In this document: positions 42,397 to 52,113 of the stretch, piece by piece | Layout: each line of letters starts with the position of its first letter | Numbering within the stretch: position 1 is the first letter of the stretch | Assembly (NCBI RefSeq): GCF_000968015.1 | Contig: NZ_LACH01000036.1 | Span: 1,536-65,535, forward strand | Direction of reading: 5' to 3' | DNA: 64,000 bases | From: Pseudomonas fluorescens | GTDB taxonomy: Bacteria > Pseudomonadota > Gammaproteobacteria > Pseudomonadales > Pseudomonadaceae | Position numbers and translations under genes: made by a program | Notes under the pieces: model-generated | Told to the model about the DNA's origin: nothing | Seen by the model: the letters and a program-made list of their open reading frames with translations, nothing else | The model's database searches: none

Positions 42397-45021
42397 ATGC
42401 CCGAATCGAATGCCTCAAAAGCTCTGAAGTTGCCACATGCCCCGCTGTATTTTGGGGCATTCGAACTGTGCCCCCACAGGCTGATGCTTTTCAAGAATGG
42501 GCAGGCGGTTCAGATCGGTAACCGTGCGTTATCTGTGCTGATGGCCTTGGCAACACGTCCCTTCGAGCTGGTCGAAAAAGCAGACCTCATTGCCTTCGCG
42601 TGGCCGAAGTCTGTCGTCGAAGAATGCAACCTGCGCGCGCAAATCGTGGCGTTGCGTCGAGTATTGGGTGATGGGCACGGCGCTTACGTGATTACAGTTC
42701 CGGGAAGGGGTTATCGGCTTGCTGCGTCAGTGACGCGAAAGCTACAGACCCCGCCTGCCGAAGAGAGCTTGCGCGTCACCACTCTCCCTCTGGGCTCGTT
42801 GAACATAATTGGTCGCACAGACCAGGTGTGTTTGCTTGGCCAGCAATTGCTCAGCAAGCGCTTCTTGACCATTACCGGGTCGGCAGGGATTGGCAAAACG
42901 ACGGTGGCACATGCAGTGGCGGATGATGTTGCAGAGCGATTCCCCCAGGGTATCTGCTTTCTCGATATCTCAAGTGTGATTTCGCCGCACTTGATACCTG
43001 GCATGTTGGCGGCGGCACTGGGTATCACGTCTGCAATAGATCAGCCATTGCACAGCATTGCCGCAAGCCTCGCCACTAGCCGCATGCTGCTGGTACTGGA
43101 CAACTGCGAGCATTTGCTGGAAACGGTCGCCGAATCCGTTGCAATCATTTTGCGGGACACTGAGGAAATCTGTGTGCTGGCGACCAGTCGTGAGCCGATA
43201 AGAGCGCCAGGCGAATCAGTCCATCGCTTGGCACCCATGACACTTCCGCCTGCTGGGGTTCGACTGACAGCAAAACAAGCGCTGGCATTTTCCGGGATTC
43301 AGTTATTCGTAGAACGTGCCAGTGCCCACGACCCTGCGTTTTTGTTCAATGACAATGATGTAAATACAGTAAGCCTCATTTGCCACAAGCTGGACAGCAA
43401 CGCACTCGCCATCGAAATCGCAGCGGCAAGAGTTCGTACCTTCGGCATTCATGAACTGGTGGTCATGCTCGATGGCACCTTTCGACTGCAAATGACCGGC
43501 AAACGAACATCTCTCGAGCGTCACCGAACGCTGAGTACAGCGCTCGACTGGACCTTCTCGATGCTAAGTACCGACGAACAAACCATGCTTTGCCAACTGT
43601 CGATATTCCCCGTGGCGTTCACACTTGAAGCCGTTACCGCCGTTGTCGATAAACAGACTTTCTCCCTCCGTGAACCCTTGCCGTTGCTGGACAGCCTCGT
43701 CGATAAATCGCTGCTCAGTAGTCTCGATGATGAGCGCGGCCGCTGTTACCGACTTCTCGAGACCACACGTGTTTACGCTCATGAGAAACTAACGCAACGG
43801 GGTGACATGAACGCTGTTGCCGCGCGTCACGCACGCTATACCTTACTTAGACTTCGCCAGGCCGGCGAACAATTGAGCACTCTGTCGGTGCAACACTGGT
43901 TAGCGTTGTATGGGATGGAAACCGACAGTGTTCGCGCTGCACTCGACTGGGCGTACTCATGGCAAGGCAACCGGTCGCTGGGTATTGAATTGACGCTGCT
44001 AAGCGTTCCCCTCTGGTTGAGAAAGCCGCTTATCGGTGAATGCAGGGTTTGGGTGGATATGGGCCTCAAAGCCGGGCCTCACGCAGTTGCGAATTCACCA
44101 CACCAACGGATGCTGTTGCAGACCGCATTGGCGAGCGTGCTGATGCTCACCTTTGGTGCAAATGAGGAAATACGTACAGCCTGGATGCAGACACTTGAGG
44201 ATGCAAAGAGACTGAACGATGTCGAGCACCAACTGCGCGCATTGTGGGGACTGTGGAGCTATTGCTGTTGCAGCAATCAATATGAACAGGCGCTCGAACT
44301 GGCCAGGCAATATGACGAGATCGTTGACAGCCAACATCAGCACGATTATCAACTATTAGCAAAACGCATGTTAGCGACCGCGCTGTTTTACCGGGGTGAC
44401 CTGACCAATGCCCGACAGACTGTGCAACAGGCTTTGAGTTCTGATGACGTACCGAATTCGCACCTTATTGACGTTTACTTTGATCAGCGAATTGCTGCCG
44501 GATGCCTCTGCGCTCAAATCCAGCTCTCGGATGGAAATATCGAAGATGCCTGGCTGCAGGTCGAGCACAACGTTGCGCAGGCTACGCAACTCACTCATCC
44601 ACTGACCCTTTGGTACACACTTTGCCTAAGCGCTCTTCCAATGGCATTGATGGTCGACAACATGGCGAAGGCGCGGCATTTTCTTGCGCTGCTGCAAGCA
44701 AGCACAGCACGGCATGATTTACCTTTTTGGCGACTGCTCACGCGCAGTTTCGAAAGCATATTGTTGATACGCGAAGGCGACCCTGAGGCGGGGTTGCCAC
44801 AGTTGGGCGAAGTGATTCATCAGATTCGCGCCAACGGCGGCAGCCCTCTTTTCAGCCTGCTCCAGAGAGAATATGCCGCCGGACTTTCTTCTGTCGGTTT
44901 GCACGAACGGGCCGGTGCCATCATTGACGAAACAATACAGATTGCTTCGGCGCGCGAAGAGCAGTGGTTCATGCCGCAATTGCTAACATTAAAAGCGTAT
45001 CTGGTATGCACGGAGAGCTGA
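42397..45021 (+). CDS. STAND-type transcriptional regulator with OmpR-like DNA-binding domain, copy 1
   Basis: The 874-aa protein has an N-terminal OmpR/PhoB-type winged helix (residues 15-112; RALSVLMALATRPFELVEKA, RAQIVALRRVLG, ITVPGRGYRL), then an NTPase of STAND/NB-ARC type: Walker A GSAGIGKTT near 165, Walker B MLLVLDNCEHLL near 230, and CVLATSREP. The C-terminal ~450 residues are helical TPR-like repeats that could bind a signal or protein. Such one-protein switches typically activate transcription when ATP and inducer bind. Divergent from HrpK-like gene 1, which it likely controls with itself. Confidence 0.85.
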   Translation: MPESNASKALKLPHAPLYFGAFELCPHRLMLFKNGQAVQIGNRALSVLMALATRPFELVEKADLIAFAWPKSVVEECNLRAQIVALRRVLGDGHGAYVITVPGRGYRLAASVTRKLQTPPAEESLRVTTLPLGSLNIIGRTDQVCLLGQQLLSKRFLTITGSAGIGKTTVAHAVADDVAERFPQGICFLDISSVISPHLIPGMLAAALGITSAIDQPLHSIAASLATSRMLLVLDNCEHLLETVAESVAIILRDTEEICVLATSREPIRAPGESVHRLAPMTLPPAGVRLTAKQALAFSGIQLFVERASAHDPAFLFNDNDVNTVSLICHKLDSNALAIEIAAARVRTFGIHELVVMLDGTFRLQMTGKRTSLERHRTLSTALDWTFSMLSTDEQTMLCQLSIFPVAFTLEAVTAVVDKQTFSLREPLPLLDSLVDKSLLSSLDDERGRCYRLLETTRVYAHEKLTQRGDMNAVAARHARYTLLRLRQAGEQLSTLSVQHWLALYGMETDSVRAALDWAYSWQGNRSLGIELTLLSVPLWLRKPLIGECRVWVDMGLKAGPHAVANSPHQRMLLQTALASVLMLTFGANEEIRTAWMQTLEDAKRLNDVEHQLRALWGLWSYCCCSNQYEQALELARQYDEIVDSQHQHDYQLLAKRMLATALFYRGDLTNARQTVQQALSSDDVPNSHLIDVYFDQRIAAGCLCAQIQLSDGNIEDAWLQVEHNVAQATQLTHPLTLWYTLCLSALPMALMVDNMAKARHFLALLQASTARHDLPFWRLLTRSFESILLIREGDPEAGLPQLGEVIHQIRANGGSPLFSLLQREYAAGLSSVGLHERAGAIIDETIQIASAREEQWFMPQLLTLKAYLVCTES

Positions 45022-45062
45022 AGCACTAACAAAATGTTGATTGGCATGACACAACAATATCA

Positions 45063-45105
45063 GGGTGATCGTAATTGACCAGTGAATGGCCAATAACGAT
45101 CACCC
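45063..45105. terminator. Hairpin between regulator 1 and HrpK-like gene 2
   Basis: GGGTGATCGT (45063-45072) and ACGATCACCC (45096-45105) form a perfect 10-bp stem around a 23-nt loop, lying between the convergent ends of the two genes. No gene is visible elsewhere in 45022-45196. Confidence 0.6.
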
Positions 45106-45196
45106 ATTTATTGATAGGTAGAACGAGATGGTGTCGACTGTCAAAACATCTTATGCGCAGTCAACACTGTCATCGGAGGCTATCTTTAAACAGACG

Positions 45197-48100
45197 TCAT
45201 ACCGGCGACCAGCCTTTCTTATACCCGGTCTTTAACTCTTTTATATTGCCTTCATCGTCAATTACTTTGATCCTTGTGCCGTTACCAAGCCCCTTCAAAG
45301 CATCACTGCGCCGATTATAACCATCACCGGTGTAATCAATATGCACTTTATAATCATGCTCTTTGAAAGGCCACTCCGGGTTCTCGAAGTCCTCTTTCCT
45401 GTAATCAAACACACTTTGATCATCCGGCGCATCACGTTGGTTATAGCCATGCAAATACGTCTGCAGCCAGACATAATTCCCGGTGCCATTCTCAGCAAGC
45501 AATCCGTCTGCCTGCATTTTCTCAAGGTCTTTATAATTATTCAGGGAGGCTTTATGCAATCTGCGGTCCTGGTCCACACTCAGTATCGCGCCGACGAACG
45601 AGCTGACCGCCGCAAAACCGAAACCTATAGGGCCTGCCCACGCCACCACGCGACCACTTTTGCCAAATATTTCGGCGAAAGTAGCTGCCCCGCCAATCAA
45701 TCCACCCACACCGCCGCCAATTTCCAGGGAGCCCCCAGCGATCGCATAGGGATCACCACTTTTAATGCCTGCTCGAAGGTTCATCGAACCTAAGGTTACG
45801 CCCAGGATGCCGCCACCTACGTCGCCTATGCCACCGAGTATTCTGGGCACCGTGCCTGCCACTTTTTTGAGCCTTGAATCAATGACGCCGCTGTTTTTGG
45901 CCATATCTTGCAACTTGTTCGAGTAAGCTTCGCTCACCTTGGAAATATCGCCCATGGTCAGGCTATTTCCACCGAGGGGATTCTTACTGTCAAAGAGCGT
46001 ATCAATGGATGAATTAACATCACCATTGATAACACTCACCGCGAACGCCTCTTTAAAGTCTTTAGGTTTCCAGACACTCTGAAATGACCGATCTGTGCCC
46101 AACTCTTTCATCAGGCCTGTTCCGTTTAAGGCGTCGTAGGTTTTTACACCCAAAGTGAGAAAATGGTTAGAGCCACTTAGAATGCCCATGAAAGCGGCTG
46201 CAACCGATAACCGTTCCTGGTGCGTAGCCCCCAGGCTGCCACCGCCGCCACTGAGTTGATACGCGGCTGATACAAGCGAAAAGGTCCCACCCGTTGAACC
46301 TAGCACGCCATTGTCCTTCATGAACTTCAGCGCATCAAAGAGCTTATTATTAGAGGGTAATTCACTGCCGGGGTTAATACGTTTTTCGATAATGGCTCGA
46401 AGTTCAGCATCCTCGATTTTTCCATTCTTTGCCCAGGTATCGCCAACTTCCTTGAGCACAGCCCCCCAACTCGGGGACTGATTCTTGGAGAGTTCCGTCA
46501 TTGTTTCTTTCCAGACGCCAAATCCGCGCCGAGGTATACCATCCCCCCACGCTTTGCCTGCGGACAGGGCAGCCTTGGTTACATCCTGGGCCGCAAGCCC
46601 CATATTTTCGTCAGAGATTCCCCCTGGCTCGGATATCAACCTTTCCATCTCCAGCACCAGTCCACTGGTCTCTACTTCTGCTCTGAAAGCTTCGGCTTTT
46701 TCCGGGTCGATAGCCGCGAGCTGAACATAGGTTGTCCGGAAGTCCTGCATCGCCAGGTCTTTGTCAGTTCGCGAAAGCTCGCTGAGGTAGTTGATATAGG
46801 TTTCCGATGAAGCGCTCTCGATCAACTTCTGCTGGGTTTCTTTGACCTTAGCATCGCCGCCCTGGACTTTTTCCAAGGCCTTGTCCTGGTACGTAGCGAT
46901 GTCTTGCTGAATCTTCTCGTCGCCCATCATCTCACTGAGCTTGGTATCAATTTTTTTCTGATCGAAGATTTTTTCGTCAACATCCCGACCGGTGACGAGC
47001 ATCGGCTTTGCGATTCTCTTATCGTTCGCATGCTCGGGAATTATGTACATACCATTGATAGACATTGATTTAGCGTCAATCGCACGCAGGTATTGCGCAC
47101 GTATGTCATCCTCGCCAATGTCGCCGTCTTTTACACCTTTGCGATAATCATCAATCATGCTTTTAAACGCTAAGTCACCGACGTTCATGACACTGTCGTC
47201 TTCAAATTTTTCAGTCGTCGGCAGGTCGTCAACTGAAACATCCTTTAAAGCAGGTAATCCAGCCGCCTGCCGTTTGTTCGCAGCCGTGTCAGAGCCCAGT
47301 TTTGTATAATTCGAGGCCATTTGTTCAAACAGGTCAGGATTACTTTCCTTGCTGACATAGAGCTTTTGCTCAGGCATGCCCGGCTTTTGATAAGTAAACG
47401 TGACCACTTCAAAGCCCTGATTACTCTGCGCGATCGATATATCTTTCACATCAGCCGTATCTGACAAATACAGGTTGTCATCTGCCTTGACATAGCCGGC
47501 CTCCTCAGCTTGCTTTACTTGCACCTCAGATAATTGTTCACGCTCCAACTGACGCCCCACGCTTTTATAATAATCGTGAGCATTCGGGGTCAGCAGCGAA
47601 TCAACGACCACCTTTTCGCCGCTTTTCAACGTAAGCATCAGGTATCCATTGAAAGCTTCCACGCTGGCCGGATCCAACGGTTCGGTGACGGGCTTGTCGT
47701 CTCGTAACAGGGTCATTCCGGACCCCTTGCTTTCAGCCTCCCTCAGGATGCCAGCAAGTGGGGTATCTTTGCTCTCGTGCAAAAGATTCAGATAGTCGTA
47801 GAGTTGAAAACCCTTGTTATCTCCATTGGAAGAGGTATCGACGTTATCAAGCCCGCTGAGTTTTTCAGCCTGGTCTTTCTGTATCTTGAATTTTTCACCC
47901 TTGTATTCAAAATAGATCATCTGCATTTCAGGGTTTTTTGCGACGATTGTGAGTTCGCCCGCATTCATGTCTGCCGGCATCGTCGTTACAGTTTTATACT
48001 CACTTCCGTTACTGCCCCCGAAATAGAGACGCTCACCCTGCTCGTTAAGCGCGTTTGGATTGGCCAAATAACCAGCCTCATTGGGCTGTCGCGTATAGTC

Positions 48101-48778
48101 GGAGAATGCCTGAGGCGTCAGATACTTTGACACGATCAATGTTTTGCCATTCAGCAGTGTAACTACAGCAACATCATCAGTTGGCGTGCGGACGATAACA
48201 GCGCCCTCCCGCAGCTTCCCCTGGCTCGCCTCCTCTCGCAGAAGCAGTTCCTGATTCGGCGTTTTGAAGCTATCTTTAATCAACTGTTCGGCTGCAGTCC
48301 CTCTCGTAGCGAACAATAACTCAAGCACTTCAGAAAGTGGTTTTCCAGAGCTCGGAAAGCCTGGACTGGCAAAAAGCGTGGCCAGTACATTCTTCGCTGA
48401 AGAATCACTCAATTCCCCTTTGGCGTATGAGCGCTCTGCCTGCGCGGGCGCTCCGCGAACACGTGCATCTTGTGTATAGGAGGTGCCTGCACCACCTAGG
48501 AAGCGCGCCTCGAGAATTTGATATTTTTCTGCCCCGTATTCGAAATAGATCACCCCGCCTCTTACATCGACAACGTTGACCTTTTCAATATCGACCTTAC
48601 CCTTGAATGCACTTACTTCCTTGTAATCAGACGGATCAATTGGCTGACTGCCAATCTTTTTTATCAATGAGTTCAGTGAACTTTTTACCGAGTCCGCTAC
48701 CCGGCTTTCAAAATCATTCTTTTTCTGTCGGTCAGGAATCGACGTCTTAGATGTTTTGCTGTGTGTGCTTTCAATCAT
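45197..48778 (-). CDS. HrpK-like large type III substrate, copy 2
   Basis: 1193 aa from the ATG at 48778, with AGGTGG 8 nt upstream. It is closely related to copy 1 along nearly the whole length; the main difference is an N-terminal insertion of about 70 residues (around 45-120) containing VIYFEYGAEKYQI, a partial third copy of the repeat seen later (MIYFEYKGEKFKI). The last ~650 residues carry the same HrpK-like region, hydrophobic Gly-rich stretches and ~125-residue tail. No Sec signal. It converges on regulator 1 and diverges from regulator 2. Confidence 0.75.
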   Translation of the reverse strand: MIESTHSKTSKTSIPDRQKKNDFESRVADSVKSSLNSLIKKIGSQPIDPSDYKEVSAFKGKVDIEKVNVVDVRGGVIYFEYGAEKYQILEARFLGGAGTSYTQDARVRGAPAQAERSYAKGELSDSSAKNVLATLFASPGFPSSGKPLSEVLELLFATRGTAAEQLIKDSFKTPNQELLLREEASQGKLREGAVIVRTPTDDVAVVTLLNGKTLIVSKYLTPQAFSDYTRQPNEAGYLANPNALNEQGERLYFGGSNGSEYKTVTTMPADMNAGELTIVAKNPEMQMIYFEYKGEKFKIQKDQAEKLSGLDNVDTSSNGDNKGFQLYDYLNLLHESKDTPLAGILREAESKGSGMTLLRDDKPVTEPLDPASVEAFNGYLMLTLKSGEKVVVDSLLTPNAHDYYKSVGRQLEREQLSEVQVKQAEEAGYVKADDNLYLSDTADVKDISIAQSNQGFEVVTFTYQKPGMPEQKLYVSKESNPDLFEQMASNYTKLGSDTAANKRQAAGLPALKDVSVDDLPTTEKFEDDSVMNVGDLAFKSMIDDYRKGVKDGDIGEDDIRAQYLRAIDAKSMSINGMYIIPEHANDKRIAKPMLVTGRDVDEKIFDQKKIDTKLSEMMGDEKIQQDIATYQDKALEKVQGGDAKVKETQQKLIESASSETYINYLSELSRTDKDLAMQDFRTTYVQLAAIDPEKAEAFRAEVETSGLVLEMERLISEPGGISDENMGLAAQDVTKAALSAGKAWGDGIPRRGFGVWKETMTELSKNQSPSWGAVLKEVGDTWAKNGKIEDAELRAIIEKRINPGSELPSNNKLFDALKFMKDNGVLGSTGGTFSLVSAAYQLSGGGGSLGATHQERLSVAAAFMGILSGSNHFLTLGVKTYDALNGTGLMKELGTDRSFQSVWKPKDFKEAFAVSVINGDVNSSIDTLFDSKNPLGGNSLTMGDISKVSEAYSNKLQDMAKNSGVIDSRLKKVAGTVPRILGGIGDVGGGILGVTLGSMNLRAGIKSGDPYAIAGGSLEIGGGVGGLIGGAATFAEIFGKSGRVVAWAGPIGFGFAAVSSFVGAILSVDQDRRLHKASLNNYKDLEKMQADGLLAENGTGNYVWLQTYLHGYNQRDAPDDQSVFDYRKEDFENPEWPFKEHDYKVHIDYTGDGYNRRSDALKGLGNGTRIKVIDDEGNIKELKTGYKKGWSPV

Positions 48779-48890
48779 TGACTTATCCACCTGTGGAAGT
48801 ATCCGGCTGACGCATTGGTCGAAAACTGGGAGTGGCGCAGGCAATTGCCGGGCTCATACTAGGACATAGTTTTCAGGGGATGATCAATAA

Positions 48891-48917
48891 TTCGCAACAT
48901 TTCACAAGTATTCTACA
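48891..48917 (+). promoter_or_regulatory. Putative triple direct-repeat operator, HrpK-like gene 2
   Basis: TTCGCAA (48891), TTCACAA (48901) and TTCTACA (48911) at 10-bp period, 113-139 bp upstream of the start at 48778, precisely the same distance as for copy 1. The surrounding 39 bp are identical to copy 1 while the flanking bases differ visibly. Confidence 0.6.
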
Positions 48918-49043
48918 ACTGCAGTTTTTTAGTGGCATTTGAACACGTTAAACTGTGATGACAGTGCACGGTATCAGCCCTGCCCTGCGGGCGTTTTTAA
49001 CCGGGTCTTTTCGGGCTTGAATTCCTGACCCACGGGATAATTA

Positions 49044-49256
49044 ATACCCGAAACCAATGTTTCAAAAGTGCTGATGCAGCCACATGTCTCGCCTCATTTT
49101 GGGGCATTGGAACTGTGTAATCACAGGCGCAGCATGATCGACAAGGGACTGAATATCGACAAGGGACTGAAGCACCAGCAGTTGTTGACGATTGGCGCGG
49201 AGCCTGCTTACTCAAGCAGTGAAGGTTGCCGATCATTCTATAACGCGTCGGTATAG
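49044..49256 (+). pseudogene. 5' relic of a regulator-1-like gene
   Basis: Aligned with the first ~30 codons of regulator 1, this stretch reads IPETNVSKVLMQPHVSPHF then GALELCNHRRSM; the start codon is ATA instead of ATG. Similarity ends near 49135, where an 18-bp-period tandem duplication (ATCGACAAGGGACTGAA at 49137 and 49155) begins; the frame closes at TAG 49254-49256, 8 bp before regulator 2. It marks the edge of the segment copied from unit 1. Confidence 0.7.
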
Positions 49257-49264
49257 GGCTATTT

Positions 49265-52000
49265 ATGCAAAACAGTCATCCCTCCCCCATCGCACCGCTG
49301 GCGGTAATAGCAGACACAGTCCATTTTGGTGCGTTTGTGTTGTACCCACATCAACAACTGCTGTTCAAGGCAGGCGCATCCGTTACCTTGGGTGGTCGCG
49401 CAATAACGTTGCTTATTGCACTGGCGACCCGAAGAGGCGAAACGCTCAAAAAGTCCGAACTGATAGCCATTGCCTGGCCCAAGGTGTTTGTTGAAGAGTG
49501 CAACTTGCGCGCGCAAATTCGCGATCTTCGACGCATCCTGATTGATCACGATAAGGTTGAAATTATTGCCACCGTACCGGGCAAGGGCTACCGCTTTGTT
49601 GCCCCTGTCACCTTTGATGCGCCCAAGGAGGACACAGCCGTATTTCTTCCGGCGTCCAATCACGTCATTGGTCGGGCCGAGCTGATCCAGACATTAGGCT
49701 ATCAACTGAACATGCGGCGCTTCGTGACGCTGCTGGGACCTGGTGGTGCTGGAAAAACCACCGTGGCAAAAGCAATAGCATCGGAAATGACAGGGGAATT
49801 TGCTGGCAGCGTGTGCTTTGTTGACCTGGCACCCGTGACGTCATCAGACCTGGTGCCCGGCGTAATTGCATCTGCAATGGGTATTAGCTGTGCGACCAGC
49901 ACGCCCTTGCGCAGCGTTACTGAGAGCTTGGGCCTACGCCGTTTTTTTCTTGTTCTCGACAACTGTGAACACCTGCTGACCGTGCTGGCGAGCATCGTTG
50001 AAACCATCCTGTTGAATGCTCCCCATGCCTGCTTACTCGTGACCAGCCGCGAACCCCTGCACGCCACAGGTGAATTTATCCACCATATTCCTTCGTTGCT
50101 GCTACCTGACGAACTAAAGAAAATCACTGCAAAAGAAGCCATGGGCTATTCCGCCATTCAGTTATTCGTCAGCCGCGTAATGGCGCGCGACCCTGGTTTT
50201 CTACTCGATGACAGTGAAGTCGAAACAGTCTGCGCGATCTGTCGCAAGCTTGACATCAACGCTCTGGGAATTGAGATCGCGGCAGCTCGAGTACCAACAA
50301 TGAGCCTCCAGTCGCTCGTTAAAATGCTTGATGGCAACTTCCGCCTGAACATGGCCGGTTGCGACAGATCCCTCGCTCGGCACCCAACATTGAGCGCGAT
50401 GCTGGACTTGACTTATACAACGCTGTCGACCCAAGAACAGACAATGCTGCGCGCGCTCTCTATTTTCCCGGGGTCATTCACTATTGACGCCGTTAAAGCC
50501 ATTCTCGACGATCTGGTCATTAATGCATCGGTATTACTGCCGCTGGTAGAAAGCCTCGTAAACAAATCGCTTCTATCGACTCTGGGGCTCGGAGCCGATC
50601 GGCGTTTTCGTTTTCTTGAGACAACCCGGGCCTACGCTCGGGAAAAACGTGAACAGTTCGGCGAAACAGGCGAACTGTCTCGGCGCAACGCTGCCTTTGC
50701 TAGTGCTCTGTTACGCGAGGCCAGCGCCAATCTGAGCAAAATTCCACCACCGATTTGGGTCGCGCAGTACGGACCCGAAATAGACATCATTCGCGCGGCA
50801 CTTGATTGGGCTTATTCGCCAGACGGCAATACTGCATTGGGAATAGAACTAACGTTGTTGTGCATACCACTCTGGCTAAGGCTATCGCTTATCTGCGAAT
50901 GCCGTGACTGGGTGGAAAAAGGATTGGCTGGCATCAAGCAATTGCTACCCCTGCGCAGGCGGCAAAGGATGCTTCTGCACACGGCAGCCGCCAGCGTTTT
51001 ATTACTGAGCTACGGCACAGGACCGAAAATTGGTGATCACTGGCGACAAGTGATGGAAGACGCCATCTACCTTGACGATGTCGAACATAAGTTGCGGGCG
51101 CTTTGGGGATTATGGAGTGAATCTACTTGCGGAAATCAATATCCACAAGCGTTGAGATTAGCAGAAGATTATATTGAGCTAACCTACGAGCAAACGCTTA
51201 CACATCACCAGCTATTGGCAAAACGTATGCACGCCTCCACACTGTTTCACATGGCCAATCTGGAGGGGGCCTTACAGAGTATCAACGAGGCTTTGGTTGC
51301 GCCCTATTCCCATTCTTCATACATTATTGACGTGCACTTCGATCAGCGAATTGCTGCTCACGCCGTGAAGGCCCATATCGAGTTACTACAGGGCGATGTC
51401 GAAAAAGCGTTGCAGCATATCGACGAAAATGTCGCACAGTCTGTCACGCTAAATCACCCCGCTACCCTTTGGTACACCCTATGTTTCAGTGCCCTGCCCA
51501 TGGCATTGATTGTCGACGACCTGAGCAAGGCGCGCGCCTACCTCGCCACTATGCAAAAAAGCATCGCCAAACATGACTTACCGATATGGCGCCAACTCAC
51601 TCATTGCTATGATTGCGTACTTTTAATTCGTCAAAATGGACCCGAGGAGGGTCTGCGGCAGCTAACTCAAACGATGAATGACATGGCCAGTCAAGGCGCT
51701 TATCCATTTTACAGTTTGCTACGGTGCGAAGTTGCAAAAGGATTGGCTACGCTAGGCTTTCCCAGGCAAGCCATAGACTCCATCGAGGAAACAATGAAGG
51801 TTGCCGCTTCACGGGACGAACGATGGTTTATGCCGGAACTGATGAGAGTCAAGGCACAATTATCGTTCCAGGACGCCACATTGCCTTCTTACAGGAACGC
51901 AAATCAATTGTTGAATCAAGCCTTGAATCAAGCCAAAAACCAGGGTTCCGGCCTTTGGCTTGCGCGCATTGAAAAAGAGTTGAGAAGTTCAATCAAGTAA
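49265..52000 (+). CDS. STAND-type transcriptional regulator with OmpR-like DNA-binding domain, copy 2
   Basis: The 911-aa protein has the same build as regulator 1: OmpR-type winged helix (RAITLLIALATRRGETLKKS, RAQIRDLRRILI, ATVPGKGYRF), STAND NTPase (Walker A GPGGAGKTT, Walker B FFLVLDNCEHLL, LLVTSREPL) and a TPR-like C-terminal half (LRALWGLWSESTCGNQYPQA). It is clearly less similar to its partner than the two HrpK-like proteins are to each other. Start ATG at 49265; a relic of another regulator start lies just upstream. Likely an activator of the nearby element-bearing promoters (inference). Confidence 0.85.
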   Translation: MQNSHPSPIAPLAVIADTVHFGAFVLYPHQQLLFKAGASVTLGGRAITLLIALATRRGETLKKSELIAIAWPKVFVEECNLRAQIRDLRRILIDHDKVEIIATVPGKGYRFVAPVTFDAPKEDTAVFLPASNHVIGRAELIQTLGYQLNMRRFVTLLGPGGAGKTTVAKAIASEMTGEFAGSVCFVDLAPVTSSDLVPGVIASAMGISCATSTPLRSVTESLGLRRFFLVLDNCEHLLTVLASIVETILLNAPHACLLVTSREPLHATGEFIHHIPSLLLPDELKKITAKEAMGYSAIQLFVSRVMARDPGFLLDDSEVETVCAICRKLDINALGIEIAAARVPTMSLQSLVKMLDGNFRLNMAGCDRSLARHPTLSAMLDLTYTTLSTQEQTMLRALSIFPGSFTIDAVKAILDDLVINASVLLPLVESLVNKSLLSTLGLGADRRFRFLETTRAYAREKREQFGETGELSRRNAAFASALLREASANLSKIPPPIWVAQYGPEIDIIRAALDWAYSPDGNTALGIELTLLCIPLWLRLSLICECRDWVEKGLAGIKQLLPLRRRQRMLLHTAAASVLLLSYGTGPKIGDHWRQVMEDAIYLDDVEHKLRALWGLWSESTCGNQYPQALRLAEDYIELTYEQTLTHHQLLAKRMHASTLFHMANLEGALQSINEALVAPYSHSSYIIDVHFDQRIAAHAVKAHIELLQGDVEKALQHIDENVAQSVTLNHPATLWYTLCFSALPMALIVDDLSKARAYLATMQKSIAKHDLPIWRQLTHCYDCVLLIRQNGPEEGLRQLTQTMNDMASQGAYPFYSLLRCEVAKGLATLGFPRQAIDSIEETMKVAASRDERWFMPELMRVKAQLSFQDATLPSYRNANQLLNQALNQAKNQGSGLWLARIEKELRSSIK

Positions 52001-52009
52001 AAAACTGAA

Positions 52010-52030
52010 TGCGCTGAAAGTCTCAGCGCA
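52010..52030. terminator. Hairpin after regulator 2
   Basis: TGCGCTGA and TCAGCGCA form a perfect 8-bp stem with a 5-nt loop 10 bp after the regulator 2 stop, followed by GGTTTAAACC. No long T-run, so termination strength is uncertain. Confidence 0.45.
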
Positions 52031-52113
52031 GGTTTAAACCAAACAAACCAACACCTCTCTACATTGACATTGCAACAACATCAAGGACCGACTGAACTTT
52101 TATTCCCAGGTGA

